Made by a program: the position numbers and the translations under genes. 64,000 bases of DNA from Methylobacterium nonmethylotrophicum (GTDB lineage Bacteria; Pseudomonadota; Alphaproteobacteria; Rhizobiales; Beijerinckiaceae), in contig NZ_SRLB01000027.1 of the NCBI RefSeq assembly GCF_004745635.1, positions 20,497 through 84,496 of the forward strand, read 5' to 3'. Below the pieces are notes generated by a model, which was not told the DNA's origin, ran no database searches, and saw only the letters and a list, made by a program, of their open reading frames with translations. Below are positions 26,238 through 33,725 of the stretch, piece by piece; within the stretch, counting starts at the first letter, position 1; every line of letters begins with the position of its first letter.

Positions 26238-26402
26238 GGCCGGGATCGGTCGGAACGTGGATGGCTAACGAGGCATGAAGGATCAGGCTTGACGGACGGT
26301 TAACGCGACCCGAGAGGCGCCCGCGAGGAGCGGCCGGGCGTTCCGCCGGCCCGGGAAATGCCGTAAGCGTTGCGCGACGGGCGCCAGGGGGCGGGGCAAC
26401 GC

Positions 26403-26744
26403 ATGACCGATCTGAGGCAGGCCGACGGCGCCGGGGACGGGGAGGGGCGCGAGCACGAGGCCGCCGGTCCGATCCCCCGCGCGGGCCGGCGGCTGCGCGT
26501 CGTCCAGCAGGGACGGATCGTGCTCGGCCCCGACCGCCTCGTGTCGTGCCAGGTCCTGGACGTCTCGGCGGGGGGCGCGCGGCTGCGCCTGCCGGCCCGC
26601 GTGACGCTGCCGGACGCGTTCACGCTCGTCATCGCGGCCCACGACCTGCGCACCGTCGCGGCGCGCCTGCGCTGGCGCCGGGGCGACTTCGCCGGGGTGA
26701 CCTTCGGGACGGTGGGATCGCCGCCGGATCAGGCGCGAGCCTGA
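26403..26744 (+). CDS. PilZ domain protein (putative c-di-GMP receptor)
   Basis: A 113-residue protein in which residues 27-105 form a PilZ domain. The c-di-GMP binding signature is present: an Arg-rich RAGRRLRVV segment (RxxxR) and, about 25 residues later, DVSAGGARLRL (D-x-S-x-x-G). The protein has no other domain, so it probably acts by binding a partner. It is divergent from the flagellar block, whose nearest gene starts 165 bp away, and four genes for c-di-GMP production and control lie at 47-51 kb. A link to motility is plausible but inferred. ATG 26403 was chosen; a TTG at 26370 adds 11 residues. Confidence 0.82.
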   Translation: MTDLRQADGAGDGEGREHEAAGPIPRAGRRLRVVQQGRIVLGPDRLVSCQVLDVSAGGARLRLPARVTLPDAFTLVIAAHDLRTVAARLRWRRGDFAGVTFGTVGSPPDQARA

Positions 26745-26837
26745 GCCGATCGCCCTCGGCCGGAGCCGGCAAGGGCGGCGAGGCTCACGACGAGCCGTCC
26801 GCCTGCCCGCACGGCCAGGCCTGGCCGTGAACCGCGT

Positions 26838-27689
26838 TCACCCCTCCCGCTCGAAGATCAGGTTCAGGCGGGTCTTGGCGGTGCGGCGGTAGCCGTGGCG
26901 GGTGAGGAGGGCGGTGAGGTCGGTCTGCCACAGGTCGGTGCCGTCCTCGACGATGAGGAGGGCCGGGTGGAGCGAGCGCGGCGCCTGGCGCAGGAACGGC
27001 TCGAGGATCAGGTCCTCGGCGCCCTCCACGTCGAGCTTGACCGCGTCGATCCGGGTCAGGCCCTCGCCGCGCACGAGATCGAGGAGCGAGACCGCCGGCA
27101 CCCGGATCGCCGCGCCCTCGTTGGTGCCCACGACCTTGAGGCTCGACTCGCCGCGGTTGCGGGGATCGACGAACAGGGTCATCTCCCCGGCCTTGTCGGC
27201 CACCGCGCAGGCCACCGCCTTGACGGTGCCGAACGGGTTCTGGGCGATGTTGAAGGCGAGCCTGTCGAACACGTCCGGCTGCGGCTCGACCGCCAGGATC
27301 CGGGCGCCGGGGCCGGCCTGCGCCGCCACGAACAGCGCGTAGGCGCCGACATTCGCCCCGATGTCGAGGAAGACGCAGTCCGGCCGCGCCCGGCCGGCCA
27401 GGACCTTCTCGACCAGGATCCTGCGCTCGGCCGGGTCGAAGAACTGCGGGGTGAAGAGCACCTTCTTCTCGCAGTTGTTGTTGTAGGGGTGCAGGCGCAT
27501 CCGCGCCCCGTAGCGCTCGACGTCGAGGGGCCGGCCGCGCAGCATCTGGATGGCGCAGCGGCGCAGGAGCAGGGCGAGGCGCCGCGCCCGCCAGTTCTCG
27601 TCGGGCAGGCGCTCGGTGCGCGAGACGATCCAGCGCACGAGCCCGGCGGGCGCGTAGGTGCCGAAGGGATGGAGAGTCTGTGTCATCAT
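26838..27689 (-). CDS. FkbM family SAM-dependent methyltransferase
   Basis: A 283-residue class I methyltransferase. The SAM-binding motif I is VFLDIGANVGAYALF (about residues 112-126), followed by the acidic ILAVEPQPDVF strand. The FkbM signature continues with IDAVKLDVEGAEDLIL, the stretch that defines the family. FkbM proteins O-methylate sugars or small molecules, often on surface glycans. It lies 110 bp downstream of the dedA gene on the same strand. The acceptor is unknown. Two adjacent ATG codons make the start ambiguous by one residue. Confidence 0.85.
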   Translation of the reverse strand: MMTQTLHPFGTYAPAGLVRWIVSRTERLPDENWRARRLALLLRRCAIQMLRGRPLDVERYGARMRLHPYNNNCEKKVLFTPQFFDPAERRILVEKVLAGRARPDCVFLDIGANVGAYALFVAAQAGPGARILAVEPQPDVFDRLAFNIAQNPFGTVKAVACAVADKAGEMTLFVDPRNRGESSLKVVGTNEGAAIRVPAVSLLDLVRGEGLTRIDAVKLDVEGAEDLILEPFLRQAPRSLHPALLIVEDGTDLWQTDLTALLTRHGYRRTAKTRLNLIFEREG

Positions 27690-27799
27690 GCCGGTTCGAA
27701 GCCGCAGGCCGCCGCGGCCGTCCCGCGCGGGCGCGGGGCGGGTGGGAATCTCGTGGCGCGCCTCATGCCACCCCGGCGGGCGGGCGGCAACGGGCGGCC

Positions 27800-28441
27800 T
27801 CAGGCGAGGGGACCCGGGATCGCCTGCTCGGCCTCGTGGGTCAGCCGCGCCTCGTGCCGGCGCACGAACAGCCACAGGGCGATCCCGCCGAACACCACGA
27901 TGGCGAGGAGCCCGAGCCCGATCGGCCCGACGACGTGCTCGATCGAGCGGCCGCACAGATAGGCGCCGAAGCCCATCAGCGAGGCCCAGGCGAGGCCGCC
28001 GGCGGCGTTGAACAGGAAGAAGCGGCGGGCGTCGAACTGGTTCACTCCCGCGAGCAGCGCCGCATAGGCCCGCAGCATCGCGGTGAAGCGGCCGAAGAAC
28101 ACGATCTTGCCGCCGTGGCGGCGAAACAGGTACTGGCCGAGCTTGAGCCGGCGATGGTCGAGGGCGATCTTGCCCCCGTGCTTGAGGAGCAGCGGCATGC
28201 CCCAGCGCCGGCCGACCCAGTAGCCGAGATTGTCGCCGATGATCGCCGCCGCCGCGGCCGCCAGCACCACGAGGCCGATGCGCAGCTGGCCGGTCGAGCC
28301 GGCATAGACGGCGGCCGAGATCAGCGCGGTCTCGCCGGGCATCGGCACGCCGGCGCTCTCGAGGGTGATCACCAGGAAGATCGCCCAGTAACCGTAATGC
28401 GAGATCAGGTCGGCGACCGGCAGGTCGTGGAGGAAATGCAT
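27800..28441 (-). CDS. DedA family inner-membrane protein
   Basis: A 213-residue polytopic protein of the DedA/VTT superfamily, whose members flip undecaprenyl phosphate or phospholipids across the inner membrane. It has the re-entrant signature ESAGVPMPGETALISAA near residue 29, GDNLGYWVGRRWG, and the second-loop FFGRFTAMLRAYAALLAG with the conserved Arg residues. The C-terminus ends in a basic tail. It diverges from the efflux operon at 28759. Confidence 0.88.
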   Translation of the reverse strand: MHFLHDLPVADLISHYGYWAIFLVITLESAGVPMPGETALISAAVYAGSTGQLRIGLVVLAAAAAAIIGDNLGYWVGRRWGMPLLLKHGGKIALDHRRLKLGQYLFRRHGGKIVFFGRFTAMLRAYAALLAGVNQFDARRFFLFNAAGGLAWASLMGFGAYLCGRSIEHVVGPIGLGLLAIVVFGGIALWLFVRRHEARLTHEAEQAIPGPLA

Positions 28442-28488
28442 GCGGGGTCCGCGGACAGTCGACGCCCGGCGGCGCCGTGTCGCGCCCG

Positions 28489-28512
28489 GGTGTCCTGAGA
28501 GGTGTCCTGAGA
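28489..28512. repeat. perfect 12-bp tandem repeat in a divergent promoter region
   Basis: GGTGTCCTGAGA occurs twice head-to-tail without a spacer. It lies in the 317-bp region between dedA (minus) and mdtA (plus), which otherwise holds no gene that I can support. Adjacent same-orientation copies resemble paired half-sites for a transcription factor, possibly one controlling the efflux operon. No regulator gene is adjacent. Confidence 0.4.
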
Positions 28513-28758
28513 TAAGGGATCCGATCGTGGCTCTTCCAGGGCAACGCTCGGGTGGCGTTCAGCAATCGTGAGGCAACATCGTCGTCGCACTGGCGACGCA
28601 TTGCCGTGCGGAATGGCCGGGGTGGCGCCGGGGGGACGGCCACTGGCGGCGGCGTATCGGGGCGATGGGCCGCAGGCGCCATCCGCGCTGACGGTACGAC
28701 ATGTATGGGCGTCGCGGGGGCGCGAGGTCGGTTTTCTAAGTCCGGGTTGTCCAGGTCG

Positions 28759-30159
28759 ATGAACGAATTGTCTCCCATCCGGACCGACGACGCGGTCGAG
28801 ACGCCGCGCCGCCGGCGCGGCCGCGGCCCGGTCTGGCTCATCCTGCTGCTGGCGCTCGCCGCCGGCGGCATCTGGGCCTACCGCACCTACCTCCCCGACG
28901 GGTTCAGGAAGCCCGAGACGCAGCAGGCCAGCACCGGCCGCCGGGGCGGCGGGCGCCGCGGCGGCGGGGGTGAGGGGCCGCAGGCGGTCGGCGTCGCCGC
29001 CGTCCAGAAGGGCGACATGCCGGTGGTGCTCTCCGGCCTCGGCACCGTGACGCCGCTCGCCACCGTGACGGTGCGCTCGCAGGTGAGCGGCTACCTCACC
29101 CAGATCGGCTTTCGCGAGGGCCAGACCGTCAAGGCCGGCGACTTCCTGGCCCAGATCGACGTGCGGCCCTACGAGGCTTTGCTCGCCCAGTACCAGGGCC
29201 AGCTCCTGCGCGACCAGGCGCTGCTGCAGAACGCGCGCCTCGACCTCGCCCGATACCAGACGCTCAACCGGCAGGACTCGATCTCGAAGCAGAACGTCGA
29301 CACCCAGGCCGCCACGGTCAAGCAGTACGAGGGCGTCGTCGCCTCCGACCAGGCGCAGATCGACCAGCAGAAGCTCAACATCAGCTACGGCCGCATCACC
29401 GCCCCGGTCGAGGGCCGGGTGGGCCTGCGCCAGCTCGACCAGGGCAACTACGTCACCGCCGCGTCGACCAGCATCGTGGTGGTGACGCAGCTCCACCCGA
29501 TCTCGGTGCTGTTCACCCTGCCCGAGACCGTGCTGACGCGGGTGATGGACCGGCTGCGCGCCGGCGCCACCCTGCCGGTGCGGGTCTTCGACCGCTCGGA
29601 CACCACCGAGATCGCCCGCGGCACCCTCGACACCGTCGACAACCAGATCGACGTCACCACCGGCACGGTGAAGCTGCGCGCCCTGTTCCCGAACAAGGAC
29701 GACCGGCTCTTCCCCAACCAGTTCGTCAACGCCCGCCTCGACGTCGACACCGTGCGCGACGCGGCGCTGGTGCCGGCCGCCGCCGTGCTGCGCGGCACGC
29801 CCGGCACCTACGTCTACCTGATGACCGGCGACGACAAGGTCGCGGTGCGCCCGATCGAGATCGGCGAGAGCGACGGCGTGCGCACCGTTGTGACGAAGGG
29901 TCTCGCGGTCGGCGACCGGGTGGTGGTCGACGGGACCGACCGGCTGAAGGACGGGGCGCAGGTGCGCGTCACCGGCGGGCGGCCCGAGAAGGCGGCCGGG
30001 CCGGAGGCGGAGGCGAAGCCGGCAGCGCCGGCGGACGGGGAGGGCGCGGCGGCCCAGCCGCGGCCGGAGGGCCAGCGGCAGGAGGGGCAACGCCAGGATG
30101 GCCAGCGTCCCGAGGGCGAGCGCCCGCATCGCCGCCGCCAGCAGAGCCAGAACCCGTGA
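28759..30159 (+). CDS. mdtA: RND efflux periplasmic adaptor (membrane fusion protein), MdtA type
   Basis: A 466-residue adaptor joining two RND pumps to the outer-membrane channel. A cytoplasmic basic start leads into a membrane anchor (about residues 24-40). A lipoyl/barrel-sandwich half (VTVRSQVSGYLTQIGFREGQ), a helical hairpin (LARYQTLNRQDSISKQNVD), the second lipoyl half (RITAPVEGRVGLRQLDQGNY) and the beta-barrel follow, as in E. coli MdtA. The C-terminus adds a hydrophilic tail with three GQRxEGQR-like repeats and basic clusters. I placed the start at ATG 28759 because the family begins just before the anchor; an open frame runs 69 codons further upstream with low-complexity sequence. 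Confidence 0.9.
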   Translation: MNELSPIRTDDAVETPRRRRGRGPVWLILLLALAAGGIWAYRTYLPDGFRKPETQQASTGRRGGGRRGGGGEGPQAVGVAAVQKGDMPVVLSGLGTVTPLATVTVRSQVSGYLTQIGFREGQTVKAGDFLAQIDVRPYEALLAQYQGQLLRDQALLQNARLDLARYQTLNRQDSISKQNVDTQAATVKQYEGVVASDQAQIDQQKLNISYGRITAPVEGRVGLRQLDQGNYVTAASTSIVVVTQLHPISVLFTLPETVLTRVMDRLRAGATLPVRVFDRSDTTEIARGTLDTVDNQIDVTTGTVKLRALFPNKDDRLFPNQFVNARLDVDTVRDAALVPAAAVLRGTPGTYVYLMTGDDKVAVRPIEIGESDGVRTVVTKGLAVGDRVVVDGTDRLKDGAQVRVTGGRPEKAAGPEAEAKPAAPADGEGAAAQPRPEGQRQEGQRQDGQRPEGERPHRRRQQSQNP

Positions 30160-30182
30160 CCATGACGAGGCGCACCGGCCAT

Positions 30183-30353
30183 AACCCTCCCCCCTCTGCG
30201 GGGGAGGGTGCCCCACGGAGTGGGGCGGGAGAGGGGAACCACGCTTCCGGAGAGGTCGCGCGCGTCATGAAGGACGCCACATCCGGCACCGTCGCGCTGC
30301 CCCTCTCCCGGCCTGCTCCGCTGGCCACCCTCCCCCGCAGAAGGGGGAGGGTT
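30183..30353. repeat. 171-bp composite palindromic element, copy A
   Basis: The element fills most of the mdtA-mdtB spacer. Outer arms are ACCCTCCCCC-type hairpins at both ends. Inside are a left hairpin (GCCCC..GGGGC, about 30210-30226) and a right hairpin (GGCCTG..CTGGCC, about 30310-30326), then the pair GGGAGAGGGG (30227-30236) and CCCCTCTCCC (30300-30309) flanking a 63-bp core. The same arms and a related core occur at 33526-33696, where the core is reversed. Confidence 0.9.
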
Positions 30354-30382
30354 GAGCGTGCGCGTCTCACGAGGGCCGCCCG

Positions 30383-33300
30383 ATGAACCCCTCCCGCCTG
30401 TTCATCCTGCGCCCGGTCGCCACCACGCTCCTGATGCTGGCGATCCTGCTCACGGGCATGATCTCCTACTTCAACCTGCCGCTCTCGGCGCTGCCCTCGG
30501 TCGACTACCCGACGATCCAGGTGCAGACCTTCTATCCGGGCGCGAGCCCCGAGGTGATGACCTCGGCGGTGACGGCGCCGCTCGAGCGGCAGTTCGGGCA
30601 GCTCGCCAACCTCAACCAGATGACGTCGCAGTCGTCCGCCGGCGCCTCCGTCATCACGCTCCAGTTCAGCCTCGACCTCGGGATCGACATCGCCACGCAG
30701 GAGGTCCAGGCCGCGATCAACGCCGCCGGCAACCTCCTGCCGAGCGACCTGCCGGCGCCGCCGGTCTACGCCAAGGTCAACCCGGCCGACGCGCCGATCC
30801 TGACGCTCGCGCTCACCTCCAAGACCCTGGCGCTGACGCAGGTCCGCGACCTCGCCGAGACGCGGCTCGCCCAGAAGATCAGCCAGGTCTCCGGCGTCGG
30901 CCTCGTCTCGATGGCGGGCGGGCAGCGGCCGGCGGTGCGGGTGCGGTTCAACGCCTCGGCGCTCGCCGCCTACGGCCTCAACATCGACGACCTGCGCACC
31001 ACCATCAACAACCTGAACGTCAACACCCCGAAGGGCTCGATCGACGGGCCGACCCAGTCCTTCACCATCAACGCCAACGACCAGATCCGCGATCCGGCCT
31101 CCTATCGCGACGCGGTGATCGCCTACCGCAACGGCGCGCCGGTGCGGCTCTCGGCGGTGGCCGAGGTGGTGGAGGGGGCCGAGAACACCCAGCTCGGCGC
31201 CTGGATGGACACCACGCCGGCGGTGATCCTCAACATCCAGCGCCAGCCCGGCGCCAACGTCATCGCGGTGGTCGACCGGATCAAGGCGCTGCTGCCCCAG
31301 CTCCAGGCGACGTTGCCGGCGGCGATCCAGGTGACCCCGCTCACCGACCGCACGGTGACGATCCGGGCCTCGGTCGAGGACGTGCAGTTCGAGCTGCTGC
31401 TCGCCATCGCCCTCGTGGTGCTGGTGATCTTCCTGTTCCTGCGCTCGCTGCCCGCCACCCTGATCCCGAGCCTGTCGGTACCGCTCTCGCTCGTCGGCGC
31501 GCTCGCGGTCATGGACCTGTGGGGCTTCTCCCTCGACAACCTGTCGCTGATGGCGCTCACCATCGCGACCGGCTTCGTCGTCGACGACGCCATCGTGGTG
31601 ATCGAGAACATCGCCCGCCACGTCGAGGAGGGCGACAGCCCGATGGAGGCGGCGCTCAAGGGCTCGCGCGAGATCGGCTTCACCATCATCTCGCTCACCG
31701 TCTCGCTGCTCGCGGTGCTGATCCCGCTCCTGTTCATGGGCGAGGTGGTCGGCCGGCTCTTCCACGAATTCGCCATCACCCTCGCCGCCACGATCGTGAT
31801 CTCCGGCATCGTCTCCCTGACGCTGGTGCCGATGCTCTGCGCGCGCCTGCTGCGGCACCAGCCGCCCCAGGCCCGCGCCGCCGGGCGGATCGCCAGCGCC
31901 GGGCGCCGGCTGATGGAGGGCAGCATCGCGTTCTACGGCCGGACGTTGCGCGGCGTGCTGGCCTGGCAGGGCCTGACGCTGCTCGTGGCCCTCGGCACGC
32001 TCGCTCTCACGGTCTACCTCTACGTCGTGATCCCGAAGGGCTTCTTCCCGGTCCAGGACACCGGGCTCATCCAGGGCATCACCCAGGCCGACCAGACGGT
32101 CTCCTACAGCGCCATGGCCGAGCGCCAGCAGCGCCTGGCGGAAGAAGTCCTGAAGGACCCGGACGTGGTCAGCCTGTCGTCCTTCATCGGCGTCGACGGC
32201 CAGAACGTGACGCTCAATTCCGGCCGCTTCCTCATCAACCTGCGCCCGCGCGAGGAGCGGGCGGAGAACGCGAGCGCGATCATCCGGCGCATCAACGCCC
32301 GGGTCGCGAACGTGCCGGGCATCGCGCTGTTCATGCAGCCGGTGCAGGACCTCACCATCGACACGGCGGTGAGCGCCACCCAGTACCAGTTCATCCTGGA
32401 GAACCCGGATCTCGCCGCCTTCGACACCTGGGTGCCGCGGCTCGTCGAGCGCCTGAAGCAGATCCCCGACCTCGCGGACGTCGCGAGCGACCGGCAGGCG
32501 AGCGGGCTCGCCGCCTACGTCACCATCGACCGGGCCACGGCCGGGCGCTACGGCATCACCCCGGCCTCGGTCGACAACGCGCTCTACGACGCCTTCGGCC
32601 AGCGCATCATCTCGACGATCTTCACCCAGTCGAACCAGTACCGGGTGATCCTGGAGGCCGATCCCGACCTGCACCGGACGCTCGAATCGCTGTCGCGGAT
32701 CTACCTGCCGTCCTCCACCGCCACCAACGGCCAGGTGCCGCTCACCGCGATCGCGCAGGTGAGCGAGCGCCGCGCGCCGCTCCTCATCAGCCATCTCGGC
32801 CAGTTCCCGGCGACCACGATCTCGTTCAACCTCGCGCCCGGCGCCTCCCTCGGGCCGGCGGTGGCGGCGATCAGGGCGGCGGAACAAGAGCTCGGCATGC
32901 CCGACAGCTTCCGGCTGATCTTCCAGGGCTCGGCGCTCGCCTTCCAGGCCTCGCTCGACAACACCCTGTTCCTGGTGCTCGCCGCCATCGTCACGGTCTA
33001 CATCGTGCTGGGCGTCCTCTACGAGAGCTTCGTCCACCCGATCACGATCCTGTCGACCCTGCCCTCGGCCGGCATCGGGGCGCTCGCCGGCCTGATGCTG
33101 TTTGACCACGACCTCGACATCATCGGCATCATCGGCATCGTGCTGCTGATCGGCATCGTGAAGAAGAACGCGATCATGATGATCGACTTCGCGCTCCAGG
33201 CCGAGCGCGAGGAGGGCATGACCCCGCGGGACGCGATCTACGAGGCCTGCATCCTGCGCTTCCGCCCGATCATGATGACGACCTTCGCGGCGCTCTTCGC

Positions 33301-33502
33301 GGCGGTGCCGCTGATCCTCGGGACCGGCACCGGCTCGGAGCTGCGCCAGCCCCTCGGCATCTCGATCGCCGGCGGGCTGATCGTGAGCCAGGTGCTGACA
33401 CTGTACACCACGCCGGTGATCTACCTCGCCTTCGACCGCCTGGGCCGGTGGTTCTCCGGCCGGCGCCGGAGCGGGCTGGCGCCCGGGGAGGCGGTGCCGT
33501 GA
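30383..33502 (+). CDS. mdtB: RND multidrug efflux transporter, MdtB type
   Basis: A 1039-residue proton-driven pump, the same length as E. coli MdtB, which forms a B2C heterotrimer with MdtC. It starts NPSRLFILRPVATTLLMLAIL and shows the MdtB-specific AVTAPLERQFGQLANLNQM. Twelve membrane helices are arranged in the usual two halves. Proton-relay Asp residues sit in TM4 (GFVVDDAIVVIENIA), and TM10 contains GIVKKNAIMMIDFAL. Large periplasmic loops follow TM1 and TM7. It is 223 bp downstream of mdtA and 223 bp upstream of mdtC. Confidence 0.93.
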   Translation: MNPSRLFILRPVATTLLMLAILLTGMISYFNLPLSALPSVDYPTIQVQTFYPGASPEVMTSAVTAPLERQFGQLANLNQMTSQSSAGASVITLQFSLDLGIDIATQEVQAAINAAGNLLPSDLPAPPVYAKVNPADAPILTLALTSKTLALTQVRDLAETRLAQKISQVSGVGLVSMAGGQRPAVRVRFNASALAAYGLNIDDLRTTINNLNVNTPKGSIDGPTQSFTINANDQIRDPASYRDAVIAYRNGAPVRLSAVAEVVEGAENTQLGAWMDTTPAVILNIQRQPGANVIAVVDRIKALLPQLQATLPAAIQVTPLTDRTVTIRASVEDVQFELLLAIALVVLVIFLFLRSLPATLIPSLSVPLSLVGALAVMDLWGFSLDNLSLMALTIATGFVVDDAIVVIENIARHVEEGDSPMEAALKGSREIGFTIISLTVSLLAVLIPLLFMGEVVGRLFHEFAITLAATIVISGIVSLTLVPMLCARLLRHQPPQARAAGRIASAGRRLMEGSIAFYGRTLRGVLAWQGLTLLVALGTLALTVYLYVVIPKGFFPVQDTGLIQGITQADQTVSYSAMAERQQRLAEEVLKDPDVVSLSSFIGVDGQNVTLNSGRFLINLRPREERAENASAIIRRINARVANVPGIALFMQPVQDLTIDTAVSATQYQFILENPDLAAFDTWVPRLVERLKQIPDLADVASDRQASGLAAYVTIDRATAGRYGITPASVDNALYDAFGQRIISTIFTQSNQYRVILEADPDLHRTLESLSRIYLPSSTATNGQVPLTAIAQVSERRAPLLISHLGQFPATTISFNLAPGASLGPAVAAIRAAEQELGMPDSFRLIFQGSALAFQASLDNTLFLVLAAIVTVYIVLGVLYESFVHPITILSTLPSAGIGALAGLMLFDHDLDIIGIIGIVLLIGIVKKNAIMMIDFALQAEREEGMTPRDAIYEACILRFRPIMMTTFAALFAAVPLILGTGTGSELRQPLGISIAGGLIVSQVLTLYTTPVIYLAFDRLGRWFSGRRRSGLAPGEAVP

Positions 33503-33525
33503 GAAACGCGACGCCTGAGCGCATG

Positions 33526-33696
33526 AACCCTCCCCCCTCTGCGGGGGAGGGTGCCCCGCGAAGCGGGGCGGGAGAGGGGCAGCGCGACGGTGCCGGATGT
33601 GGCGCCTGTCATGACGACGTCGACCTCTCAGGAAGCGTGGTTCCCCTCTCCCGGCCTGCTTCGCAGGCCACCCTCCCCCGCAGAGGGGGGAGGGTT
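33526..33696. repeat. 171-bp composite palindromic element, copy B (core inverted relative to copy A)
   Basis: Same length and outer arms as the element at 30183, again starting 24 bases after the upstream stop codon and ending 30 bases before the next start codon. The left GCCCC hairpin and right GGCCTG hairpin keep the orientation of copy A. The 63-bp core (33580-33642) is the reverse complement of the copy A core, differing at 8 positions by my alignment. Confidence 0.9.
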
Positions 33697-33725
33697 CAGG
33701 GCGGCGCCCCCGGGGCCCACCACCC

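Noticed and set aside
26838..28871. A long minus-strand frame suggesting a fusion of the FkbM methyltransferase with upstream sequence
   Set aside because: The upstream part runs out of frame through the dedA gene; the methyltransferase has its own ATG and normal length.
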